From Alopecurus myosuroides (taxonomy: Eukaryota > Streptophyta > Magnoliopsida > Poales > Poaceae): 64,000 bases of DNA. Shown here in pieces: positions 55,872-64,000 of this stretch. The stretch is from the NCBI GenBank assembly GCA_028641055.1, contig CM054057.1, forward strand, positions 577,372,610 to 577,436,609. Reading direction: 5' to 3'. A model generated the notes under the pieces. The model was given only the letters and a program-made list of their open reading frames with translations. It was not told where the DNA came from and made no database searches. The first letter of the stretch is position 1; the number at the start of each line of letters is the position of its first letter. A program made the translations under genes and the position numbers.

Positions 55872-57860
55872 TTGATCCTTTGCAATTCTTCTGTTTTCAC
55901 GAAGTAGCACACTAGGATCATATGGAGTTGGTGAAGGCTTGCAGTCGCTATACCCAAAACGACTCAAGATCTTCTCCACATAGTGATATTGAAGCAGTGT
56001 TATCCCACCACTGTCATCTCTCAGTAACTTGATGTTAAGGATAACATCAGCCACTCCTAGATATTTCATCTCAAAACAGTGAGATAGGAAAATCTTGACC
56101 TCTTCAATCACTTTGAGGTTAGTTCCAAAGATTAGTATGTCATCAACATACAAACAAAGAATGACTCCTTCACCCCCACCATGGCGATAGTACACGCATT
56201 TGTCAGCTTCATTTACGGCAAAACCTGCAGCAGTCAAAGTTCTTTCGAACTTCTCATGCCACTGCTTTGGCGCTTGTTTAAGGCCATATAAAGTTTTTAG
56301 CAATTTGCACACCTTTACTTCCTGACCATTTTCCACAAATCCATCTGGCTGGTCCATGTAAATTTCCTCTTCCAACTCTCCATTTAGGAAAGCGGTCTTA
56401 ACATCCATTTGATGAACGAGAAGACCATGTGAAGCAGCCAGCGAAACTAGTACTCGAATGGTGGTAAGGCGTGCTACAGGTGAGTAAGTATCAAAGAAAT
56501 CTTCACCTTCCTTTTGAGTATAACCCTTGGCCACAAGCCGTGCCTTGTACTTCTCAATAGTACCATCAGGCCTGAGCTTCTTCTTGAACACCCACTTGCA
56601 TCCTACAGGTTTACACCCGTAAGGACGATCAGTGATTTCCCAAGTTCCATTATCCAAAATGGAATCCATTTCACTATGGACTGCTTCCTTCCAGTAGTCA
56701 ACATCTGGAGATGCATAGGACTCTGAAATATAACTGGGAGTATCATCCACGAGGTATACAATGAAATCATCACCAAAGGACTTTGCAGTCCTCTGGCTCT
56801 TGCTTCTTTTAGGAGTTTCACTGTTGTCCTCCATAGGATTTTTACCGTGTTCCATCGAAATGGTAGGTTCAGGAGAAGAGACTAATTCTTGACTTGATGA
56901 ATTAGGCATCTCCTGATGTGATGAGGTAGACATATCCTTCATAGGAAAAATGTCCTCAAAGAAAGTCGCATCATTTGACTCCATAATTGTACCAACACGC
57001 ATATCAGACACATCGGATTTTATGACCAAGAATCTATAGCCAATGCTATGAAAAGCATATCCCAGAAAAACACAATCCACGGTGTTTGGTCCAACCTTGC
57101 GCTTCTTAGGGAATGGAATATTTACTAACGCCAAACAACCCCAGGGTCGTAGGTAAGAGAGTTTTAATGTTTTCTTCTCCCATTCCTCAAATGGCGTTAT
57201 CTCTTTATCTTTTGTAGGAAATCGGTTTAGGACATGACACGCAGTCATAATAGCCTCCCCCCACCATGCCTTGGAAAGGCCCGATGTATCTAACATGGCG
57301 TTAACCAAATCTGTTAGAGTACGGTTCTTTCTTTCAGCCACCCCATTTGACTGAGGTGAATAGGGAGGTGTCCTCTCATGAATTATACCATGTTCCGCAC
57401 AAAACGAATCAAACTCGTTGGAAAAGTACTCTCCACCCCTATCAGACCTTAGCCTCTTAATCTTTCGATCAAGTTGGTTTTCTACTTCAGCTTTATAGAT
57501 CTTGAAGAAACTCAAAGCTCCATCTTTTGATTTCAGGAGATACACATGACAATATCTGGTAGAGTCATCAATTAACGTCATGAAATATTTCTTTCCACCT
57601 TTTGTTAACACACCATTCATTTCACATATATTAGAATGTATGAGCTCAAGTGGTGCCAGATTTCTCGCCTCTGTAGTTTTATGGGACTTGCGAGGTTGCT
57701 TTGCTTGCACACACACTCGGCACTTAGAACCCTTAATAGGTGTGAAGTGGGGAATTAAGCTCAATTTGGATAGTCGTGTCATGCAGCTAAAACTGATGTG
57801 ACAAAGACGTGAATGCCATACATTTGATTCATTGTTGCAAACATGATTTACAACGTTATT
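55872..57860 (-). pseudogene. pol: Integrase and reverse transcriptase of the Angela-like copia element
   Basis: Minus strand, in the same frame as gag. It has the GAG-pre-integrase zinc site ([15 protein letters not shown] ... CRVCVQAK), the integrase core with D ([18 protein letters not shown]), D ([14 protein letters not shown]) and E ([17 protein letters not shown]), then a Ser/Pro linker. RT follows: [60 protein letters not shown] and the active site [13 protein letters not shown]. Only the stop at 57861-57863 and the solo LTR at 55871 interrupt it; otherwise about 660 codons are open. Order IN before RT identifies Ty1/copia. The last codons of the open frame (after 55877) belong to the solo LTR and are not part of pol. 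Confidence 0.92.
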
Positions 57861-58490
57861 TTAGACATCAGTCAAAGATAAGCGAAACAAACCACCACAT
57901 TCATATCCTTTACCAACAAAGGTTCCAAACTTGGACACTACAAATTTATTCGACTCAAAGACAAGCTTGTAGCCATCTCCACACAGAAGAGAACCGCTAA
58001 CAAGATTCTTATTTATAGAGGGCACATAATTCACGTTCTTGAGTCGTACAGCCTTCCCCGAAGAGAACTTCAGATCGAACGTACCAACAGCGCGAACAGA
58101 AGCATGTGAGCCGTTGCCCATCAGCACGGAAGAGGTTCCTGCTGCCTGATAAGAAGAGAACATGGAAATATCAGAACATACATATACATTGGCGCCCGTA
58201 TCAATCCACCAATCAGGAGAATGACATACTGAAAGAACAGTACGAAATATACCGTACCCCGCGTCCTTCATCTCAGTATCACCAATGACAACATTGACGG
58301 TCTTGCCGCCTTTCCCATGCTCACGCTTGTCAAAGCGATTCGGGCAGTTGGGAGCCCAGTGTTCAGGATCACCGCAAACATGGCAGACTCCTTTCTTCTT
58401 CTCATACTTCTTCTTGAAATTGGTAGAATGTGATGTCTTATTCTTCACATCAAACTTTCCTTTACCCTCAAACTTGTTCTTCTTCCTGAA
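57861..58490 (-). pseudogene. gag-pol: Nucleocapsid zinc knuckle and protease, Angela-like copia
   Basis: Minus strand, bounded by in-frame stops TAG (58491-58493) and TAA (57861-57863). It has a basic region (MKNKTSHSTNFKKKYEKKK), the zinc knuckle CHVCGDPEHWAPNC (CX2CX4HX4C) and the aspartic protease site WWIDTGANVYVCSD, then a typical copia protease end (YVPSINKNLVSGSLLCGDGY). Both stops look like single-base changes in one long gag-pol frame. Confidence 0.9.
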
Positions 58491-59166
58491 CTAGTGGGTT
58501 TGAAAGTTTCTCTTCTGTACCAAGTTGGCACTAGAACTTCCATCAGCACCTCGAGCATGTGTGTCCTTTGCTCTTGCCTTTTCTTCGACATCAAGAGTCC
58601 CAATGAGATTCGAGACAGAAAACTCCTGTCTCTTGTGCTTCAGAGACGTAGCAAAGATCCTCCATGAGGCATGAAGTTTGGCAATGATGCCTCCGACAAT
58701 AAACTTGTCCGGTAACACACAAGTGAAGTGCTCAAGTTCTTTGGCGAGTGACTGAATCTCATGAGCTTGCTCAACCACGGAGCGCTCATCAGTCATCCTG
58801 TAGTCATAAAATTGCTCCATGACATACAGTTCAGTGCCAGCATCTGAGGTACCAAATTTTGCCTCAAGTGCATCCCACATATCCTTGCCATTGTCAAATG
58901 ACGCATAAGCATCAACAATGTTATCTCCAAGAACACTGATCAGAGCAAGCTTAAAGAGGGTATTCATTTTCTCATAGTTTGCCTCCTGTTGAGGGTCGAG
59001 ATCACCCGTAGGCTTTCCAAGAGTGGCGTCATAGCAGTTCATGGATTGGAACCAGAGAACTGCTCTCACGCGCCATCTCTTATAATTGGCGCCCTCAAAC
59101 ACAGGTGGCCTCATAGACGCAGCAAAGCCAGTTGGGGGTAAATTGCCTATAATAAGGTTTTTGGAT
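58491..59166 (-). pseudogene. gag: gag capsid of the Angela-like copia element, 5'-truncated
   Basis: Minus strand. The frame contains MRPPVFEGANYKRWRVRAVL, DNIVDAYASFDNGKDMWDAL, YVMEQFYDYRMTDERSVVEQ and EFSVSNLIGTLDVEEKARAK, a copia capsid of Angela/BARE type. It ends at TAG (58491-58493). The frame extends past 59166 into the LTR, where the first ATG of the open frame (59192) lies, so that start is not real. The sequence between LTR and NLPPTGFAAS, which should hold the PBS and leader, is only about 20 bp. Confidence 0.88.
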
Positions 59167-60252
59167 TGTTGGAAATATGAGCAATTTACCACTTAATTTA
59201 ATTAATAGAAACAGTACGTAAAGCAAAACTACAATTGCAATAGTCAAACTAGTCATTTGAATTTTCAGAGAGTAGACAAAAGGCATGTATAGTTTAATCA
59301 TCTGAATTTCTAGAGAGTAGGCAAAAGGCATGCATAGTCTAGAATCAGGGGAAAACAAATCTACTCCAAATGCTAGAACTAGAAACTCTAGTAGGATCTG
59401 AAACATGAGAATGAACAGATAAGACATGAGCACATACTGGACAGGAGCTGGTGCAATAGCGGGGCCATTGTTGACGTTGTCGCCCATATCGTCGAAGAGA
59501 TCGTCGACTTTCGGGAAGAAGTCGTCATTCGGGAAGATGTCGTTGTCGTCCGTGATGAAGAAGCCAGTAGTCGCGCAGAGCGCTCCCCAAAAACCTTATC
59601 GCCCTTCTCCCGTACAGGACTCGAAGTAGCGCAGTTTCGGAGGCCTACTGTCCCGATCGGCGGTGCACGCCGCAGGCCAGGATGGGGAAGACTTGAGCGG
59701 CGGCGCAAGGCTCTGGAAACGAGAAGGCAGTGTATCTGTTGTGCGTATCTCTGGAGAGAAGCGACCTCTGGTTTTATAGGCACAGAGCAGGAGCCGAACA
59801 GGCCACGCGAGAAGATGAAACAAAGAGTCGGGAAGGCAAACAGACATCAGCCGAAGCTGAGCAGCCTCCGTAATAAAAATCCACTGGGCAAATTCTTGTG
59901 CCTGTTCATAGTTCTAATTCATGCGTGTGGCAAAATAAAGAGAGAGAGGCTCTCGGCTCGAGGCATTCCCGCAACCCGCGGCGCGTCGTGACGAGGCGTG
60001 GCGAGCGGAGGCGTCGTCGGAGGAGGAGCGCGCGTGTGTCCAGCTCCTATTCCCTCCTATTCTTTTCTCTTTTACAAGGAGTGTGAAAACCTCCCCTTAT
60101 AAGCTGCTCCAACTCTCCTTCAACTAGCAATGTGGGACTAAAGTTTTGTCCGACCCCTTTCCTTGCATGAATGGGCCAAGTGGGCCTCTAGGATTTATTA
60201 GGAATTTTGGCATATTAAATGGGCTGGTCAAATCTGGGCCAAAATTCCAACA
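59167..60252 (-). repeat. 5' LTR of the Angela-like copia element (right-hand copy)
   Basis: 1086 bp, TGTTGGAAATATGAGCAAT to CCAAAATTCCAACA, followed by TSD TCATG (60253-60257). TATA on the minus strand at 59771-59779. By eye a few percent different from the other LTR. Confidence 0.95.
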
Positions 60253-60810
60253 TCATGGTGATAGCGTGTGGGTTACCTAGTTGCTGAAATGCGAACTCTA
60301 AGGAGTGCTTTTTGCAGCCCTACACAATGATTTGTGTTTGCTATCCGACCGGAGATTGGTTCGGAATAGCGTAGTGAAGAGAGATATTTATGCATTCAAT
60401 TATGTTATTATTGTTGAGAGTGTTCACTAGTGAAAGTATGATCCCTAGGCCTTGTTTCTAAGCATTGAAACACCATTTACAATCAGTTCTGCTACATGTT
60501 TGCTTGCTGCCATTTTTTATTTCAGATTGCTATTATCACTTATAATCATCCATATTACTTGTATTTCACTCTCTCTTCGCCGAACTAGTGCACCTGTACA
60601 ACCGACAATTATATTAGGTGTGTTGGGGACACAAGAGACTTCTTGTATCGTAATTGCAGGGTTGCTTGAGAGGGATATCTTTGACCTCTACCTCCCTGAG
60701 TTTGATAAATCTTGGGTGATCCACTTAAGGGAAACTTGCTGCTATTCTACAAACCTCTGCACTTGGAGGACCAACACTTTCTACAAGAATAGAACCGTGC
60801 GTAGACATCA
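60253..60810 (+). mobile_element. Athila-type gypsy LTR, right piece
   Basis: Continues the LTR cut at 35577: TGATAGCGTGTGGGTTACC, GCAGCCCTACACAATGA, AGTGAAAGTATGATCCCTAG, GGGACACAAGAGACTTCTTG, CTCCCTGAGTTTGATAAAT and ends CGTAGACATCA at 60810. These are hallmark stretches of Athila-like LTRs in Triticeae. Confidence 0.75.
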
Positions 60811-60820
60811 AGCTTTTTTC

Positions 60821-60837
60821 TGGCGCCGTTGCCGGGG
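60821..60837 (+). promoter_or_regulatory. Primer binding site (tRNA-Asp type) of the Athila-like element
   Basis: TGGCGCCGTTGCCGGGG, the standard PBS of Athila-type elements, ten bases after the LTR end. It confirms the plus orientation and the LTR boundary at 60810. Confidence 0.88.
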
Positions 60838-61009
60838 AGGTAATGTAAAAGGTTCTCAATCCTCGGGTGTGAGTGCTCGAAGTTATTTCCTTTAGATTAT
60901 GCAATTATATGTTTTTGTTTCTTGTTTTTATTTTCACTAGTTAGGCTTATTTTTACTTGTTCCTTGTTTTTGTTTTTACTAGTTAGGATTAATTGAAAAC
61001 AACAAAAAT

Positions 61010-61330
61010 ATGAGAGAGCTTTATAATCTTTATATTGAGTTAGGACATGAAGTGTTTGAAGAGAAAATGAAAAAACCTATGGAACTTTATTTGCATGCTA
61101 GTAGGAATGTTATTGGTATGAATTCTTTGAACACCATTATTGCTAATGCTATGGAAAAGTCTAAGCTTAGGAAATCTAGTTTTGATGAATATGGTATTTT
61201 TAGTCCCCCAAGTTTTGAGGAGGAAATTTTATTTGATGATACTTTGCCTCCAATTTATGATGATTATAATGATTGTGGTATTCTAGTTCCACCTACTATT
61301 GATGATAAATTTTACTGTGACCATGATATG
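61010..61330 (+). pseudogene. Start of internal ORF of the Athila-like element, truncated
   Basis: ATG at 61010 opens a frame MRELYNLYIELGHEVFEEKM, NAMEKSKLRKSSFDEYGIFS and acidic residues (EEEILFDDTLPPIYDDYNDC). This short acidic region before gag is seen in Athila-like grass elements. At 61331 unrelated sequence begins (TGTCGTGGGATAATC), so the ORF reported to 61828 is a chance fusion. gag and pol of this element are beyond the insertion or lost. Confidence 0.65.
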
Positions 61331-61782
61331 TGTCGTGGGATAATCACGGCAGACGTTACCAGGGGTAACTTATCATGGGGTAAATCGACTCTGGTGTTTG
61401 GGAGAGGGTTTTGCTCAGGGGAAATCATGGTGATGAAACGATCTGGTAGACGGCAATCAAGTGGCCGAGTCTCCGATCTAGATCTTATTATCTCAACTCT
61501 GGTATTACAAAGGATACTCGAATATCTAGTGAATCTCGTGTGTCTCGTGTTCAATCTAACCCTAGGGGCCGGCTTATATAATATCCGGACCCCCTGGCTC
61601 CCTATCCAAGGCATACTCGGAATCCTACCTGGACACCGCTTACAAACCCTAAGTTTCCTTATCGAATCCCACAATCCGGGTTACGAGGCCTACGCCATTG
61701 GGCCTTCTAGAAACTCCTTAAGCCGGGTCTTGCGCAGCTCCCTTTGGGCCGAATTACACCTTGACGTTAGCCTACCGGGTTA

Positions 61783-61853
61783 TCATCCCTCCATCTGTAG
61801 TCCACAGAATAGCTTGGGCTTCACGTGATCCTCCTTGAAGCGCACGCTATTCC
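61783..61853 (-). other. Possible terminal exon on the minus strand
   Basis: After an acceptor-like TTGTTATTTTTTGCAG (minus strand, ending at 61854) the frame reads GNSVRFKEDHVKPKLFCGLQ MEG then TGA at 61785-61783. The peptide has ordinary composition and a fitting stop, but I know no family. If real, a gene on the minus strand ends here, upstream of and divergent from the PF04195-type gene. Confidence 0.3.
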
Positions 61854-62182
61854 CTGCAAAAAATAACAAACATACAAATTCAAAAGGCCGGGTTAGGTTG
61901 CTTCGATAAACAGCTAGGCCTAACTCCACTGGTGGTCCATACAGCAACCCGGCTTTCTCCGAGTCCACCTTCATTTTCCCGGGTCAACACTCCGAGGAAA
62001 ACGCAGAAGACCCGGCTTGCATTGCTCGTTAATTAGCCCGGATATCACGGAAGTGATTTGCTCTGATCTTTTCCGGATATCGCGCATGGGCACTTTAATG
62101 CCTATCCCAAAATATCCGGAAGGGTAACCTGCTCCGAAATTTTTGGATCCCGCTCACTTAACCTAGGTATCCCCACCCGCAC

Positions 62183-62192
62183 CTATAAATAG
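62183..62192 (+). promoter_or_regulatory. TATA box of the PF04195-type gene
   Basis: CTATAAATAG within CGCACCTATAAATAGGTGCC, itself a near-palindrome. The predicted transcript starts about 30 bp downstream, with a GC-rich noncoding exon to the donor CCG|GTAAGC at 62463. Confidence 0.55.
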
Positions 62193-62462
62193 GTGCCCTA
62201 GGGGGTAACCTAACCCAACGTTCCATTTCCTCTCCATTTCTTTCACCTCCGGTGCTCCCTCACTCGAGCTCGCCGCCGCGCCACCACGGAGCCCGCGGAC
62301 GCGCCGCCGGAATCGAGCCGCCGCCAACTGCGCTCGTCCACGATCCGCGCCGCGCCGCCGTCAGCATCCGCCGTCGCCCCCTCGAGCTGCTCATCGGAGG
62401 ATCCCGCAGGCCACCACGGCTGCGTCATCTGCCACCGCCGCAACCTTCTCCGGACCTCACCG

Positions 62463-62946
62463 GTAAGCTTTCCTCCATGAATTTTACCTTCAAGTTTTTC
62501 ATTCGAACCAGATTGGATCTTGGCCCGCCCATAGGTTACCTTCTCGCTTTGCATCGATTTGAATCTCTCATGCCCTAATCTTTCTCATTCAATCACTTAA
62601 GCTAAGCTTGGTAGAACTATTCTATCACTCGCGGTTATAAGTTTCCCCATAGATTTCTCCGTAAATTTTTTCGCCTAGATGCAAACTGTCAAAAATTCTC
62701 CATAGTTGTTCTTCGATACCCAGATAATTCACTATTTCCGGGTCTTTCATTTACTCTCTAGTTGACCGGATAATGAACCCTCTTCCATAATTGCTCACTG
62801 ATACTTGGATCGCCTGTAATTTCCACAACTGCTCGTCGATACTCGGATAACCCATAATTTCCGTTCTGCTCGTTGATATCCGGATAACCTGTAGTCTCCG
62901 GGTCTTAGTTACTCATATTCTGCACTCCTTTCCTTGTGTTTTGCAG
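62463..62946 (+). other. 5' UTR intron of the PF04195-type gene
   Basis: Donor GTAAGC at 62463 and acceptor TGTGTTTTGCAG ending at 62946. It contains about four degenerate copies of a roughly 45-55-bp unit between 62700 and 62915, each with GCTC(G/A)(T/C)xGATAxxxGGATAACC-like sequence and ATTTCCG. Confidence 0.55.
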
Positions 62947-62955
62947 ATCGAACAA

Positions 62956-63885
62956 ATGGCACCCAAGAACAAGGGGAAATAGCCGGCAAAGCCAAGGCCG
63001 ACTCAGTCCATATCCGCCAACTGGGCGAGGTCCACCGTGACCAAGGCGAAGCTGGACGAACGTGCCGAGTCAGGCGTACTCCCTTCCCAGGAGGACATTC
63101 TCTGGAGAGTCCCGGGTGATGAGACCCGGCCTACCCCTGGCCCCAACGAGGTAATCTGCTTCGTCGAGCACGTGATCCGGGGATTTCGTCCCCCGGGTCA
63201 TTCCTTTTTTCGCGAACTTCTCAGCCATTATGGTCTCCGAGTGTTTGACATAGGACCTAACTCTATGTTAAATATCACCCACTTTATTGTCCTCTGTGAG
63301 TCATACCTGTGCATCGCAACAAACCTTGCCCTCTTTCTAAAACTGTTCCATTGCAAACCGTGCCGCGAAAGCGTTGACGGGGCCCTTTTGGCCTGCGGCG
63401 GGGTGTCCATCCAACGCCAAAAAAATTCACCTATGCCGACTCTTAGTTTAAACTCCCACGTCAAACATTGGCAGAAATCCTTCTTTTATTGCCGGGACGC
63501 CTCCCCACCCGGCGAAAAGAGATTGTCGGGTTTCTCGGAGGGCCTCCTTGATCTCTCGGATACCTTTAATGCCTTCGCCTCAGAGTCGGACAGGGAGTCC
63601 ATCCAGCCCTTCCTAGCCAAGATAGCCGCCCTTTCCGCCCATGGTCTCCTTGGGCTCAATTTAGTTAAGACTTGGGTGAATTTCCGGGTCCAGCCTAACT
63701 CCATCCGGCCCAAGTTGATGTGCGAATACTCGGGGCACGTTACGGACTCGCTCCGCTACTCCTCAAGGAATTATCCGGCGGGCGATACGAACAAGATCAT
63801 CAAAAGCTTCCTGACTGAGAAGGTGGAAGTGATCAAGAACATAGCCGGCTTAGAGCCGTATACTCGAGATAACCCGGCTCCTGCG
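62956..63885 (+). pseudogene. Putative gypsy-type transposon protein (PF04195 type), exon 2
   Basis: ATG at 62956 (MAPKNKGK) meets an in-frame TAG at 62980-62982, probably a changed CAG. The same frame is then open for 300 codons: SGVLPSQEDILWRVPGDETR, HSFFRELLSHYGLRVFDIGP, NSMLNITHFIVLCESYLCIA, FHCKPCRESVDGALLACGGV, and LIGLNLVKTWVNFRVQPNSI-type sequence near the end. The pattern HYGL-N-HFIxLCExYLCI-LFxxxFxC-ACGGVSIQ is that of the 'transposase (putative), gypsy type' family of grasses. It ends in frame at a donor (GCG|GTAAGA, 63886); exon 3 starts at 63968. Its molecular role is not known. Apart from the one stop the gene looks intact. Confidence 0.65.
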
Positions 63886-63967
63886 GTAAGATCCGGCACT
63901 TATTCTTTTACTCTTGTACTTTCACTTGATGCAACTATTAACTTTCATCTTCATACTTTTATCTCAG

Positions 63968-64000
63968 GAAGGCAGCGCCTTCTGGAAGATCGACACTCCC
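63968..64000 (+). CDS. Exon 3 of the PF04195-type gene, cut by the window end
   Basis: After the acceptor TTTTATCTCAG (63967) the frame continues in phase: EGSAFWKIDTP. The intron of 82 bp is short but normal for plants. The gene continues past 64000. Confidence 0.5.

Larger units (their letters stand above)
35578..60252 (-). mobile_element. Angela/BARE-like copia element, minus strand, with nested insertions
   Basis: LTRs of 1095 bp (35578-36672) and 1086 bp (59167-60252), ends TGTTGG...CCAACA, with TSD TCATG on both sides. The interior encodes, on the minus strand, gag, zinc knuckle, protease, integrase, RT and RNase H in copia order. It is expanded to 22.5 kb by a SIRE/Maximus-like element (36771-49829) and a gypsy solo LTR (50975-55871); without them the element would be about 6.7 kb. 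gag (MRPPVFEGANYKRW, DGRSVVEQAHE-type motifs) resembles Angela/BARE/WIS elements. The LTR sequence differs from classic BARE apart from its ends. It is not functional: two in-frame stops, the insertions and no recognisable PBS. Confidence 0.9.
61331..64000 (+). mobile_element. Element with 'putative gypsy type transposon' gene, left part
   Basis: Begins TGTCGTGGGATAATCACGGC within the Athila-like ORF, with TG at its first bases as for an LTR. It includes a gene of the PF04195 type (62956 onward), a protein group tied to gypsy-type transposons in grasses. No PBS was recognised, and the right end is outside the window, so the element type and LTR limits are uncertain. 61331-62180 holds noncoding, promoter-like sequence plus a possible minus-strand exon. 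Confidence 0.5.

Noticed and set aside
61010..61828. A 272-aa plus-strand gene
   Set aside because: Only 61010-61330 belongs to the Athila-like element; the remainder is another element starting TGTCGTGGGA.

Overview
This is plant nuclear DNA from a large grass genome, best matched to the Triticeae or a close Pooideae relative; the species cannot be fixed. The evidence is Stowaway, Angela/BARE-like, SIRE/Maximus-like, Athila-like and long-LTR Tekay-like repeats, plus GT-AG introns and no prokaryotic features. Only the left edge holds what looks like a working host gene: the last coding exon of a TMEM230-like membrane protein (325-431). An F-box pseudogene and a DUF4283-type pseudogene follow. 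Almost everything else is transposable elements nested inside one another.

Layout. 1-3005: TMEM230-like 3' end, Stowaway MITE, tRNA-like repeat, F-box pseudogene. 3006-18037: complete Ty3/gypsy chromovirus with 4.6-kb LTRs (TSD TGATC), inserted in the F-box pseudogene's second exon. 18043-18687: rest of that exon and the start of a DUF4283 ORF. 18688-32595: minus-strand large retrotransposon derivative (LARD) with about 6-kb LTRs and no coding interior (TSD CCGGG), splitting the DUF4283 ORF. 32724-33771: part of an Athila-type LTR that truncates that ORF. 33772 to about 35218: one end of a CACTA-like element. About 35219-35577 and 60253-61330: a second Athila-type element (LTR end, PBS, start of an internal ORF). 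It is split by a minus-strand Angela/BARE-like copia element, 35578-60252 (TSD TCATG). The copia element itself holds a complete minus-strand SIRE/Maximus-like element, 36771-49829 (TSD AACTT), which contains a solo Angela-type LTR, 41202-42530 (TSD GTTTC). It also holds a 4.9-kb solo gypsy LTR, 50975-55871 (TSD TTGAT). 61331-64000: start of another element with an intron-containing gene of the 'putative gypsy type transposon' family, running off the window.

The most interesting signal is in the SIRE/Maximus-like element. Palindromes of the CCGGAATATTCCGG type cluster just upstream of the LTR TATA box. They also cluster just upstream of a second TATA box inside the element, which appears to drive the extra 3' (envelope-position) ORF through a tiny spliced first exon. 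This suggests a duplicated promoter module that co-regulates genomic and subgenomic RNA. Other notable signals are an intact extra ORF between PBS and gag in the gypsy element, a split acidic reading frame inside its LTRs, and recurring tRNA-like A/B-box modules in LTR leaders.

Coordinates of LTR ends, TSDs, PBS and PPT were read directly from the sequence. Family names come from memory of typical sequences, without a database search.
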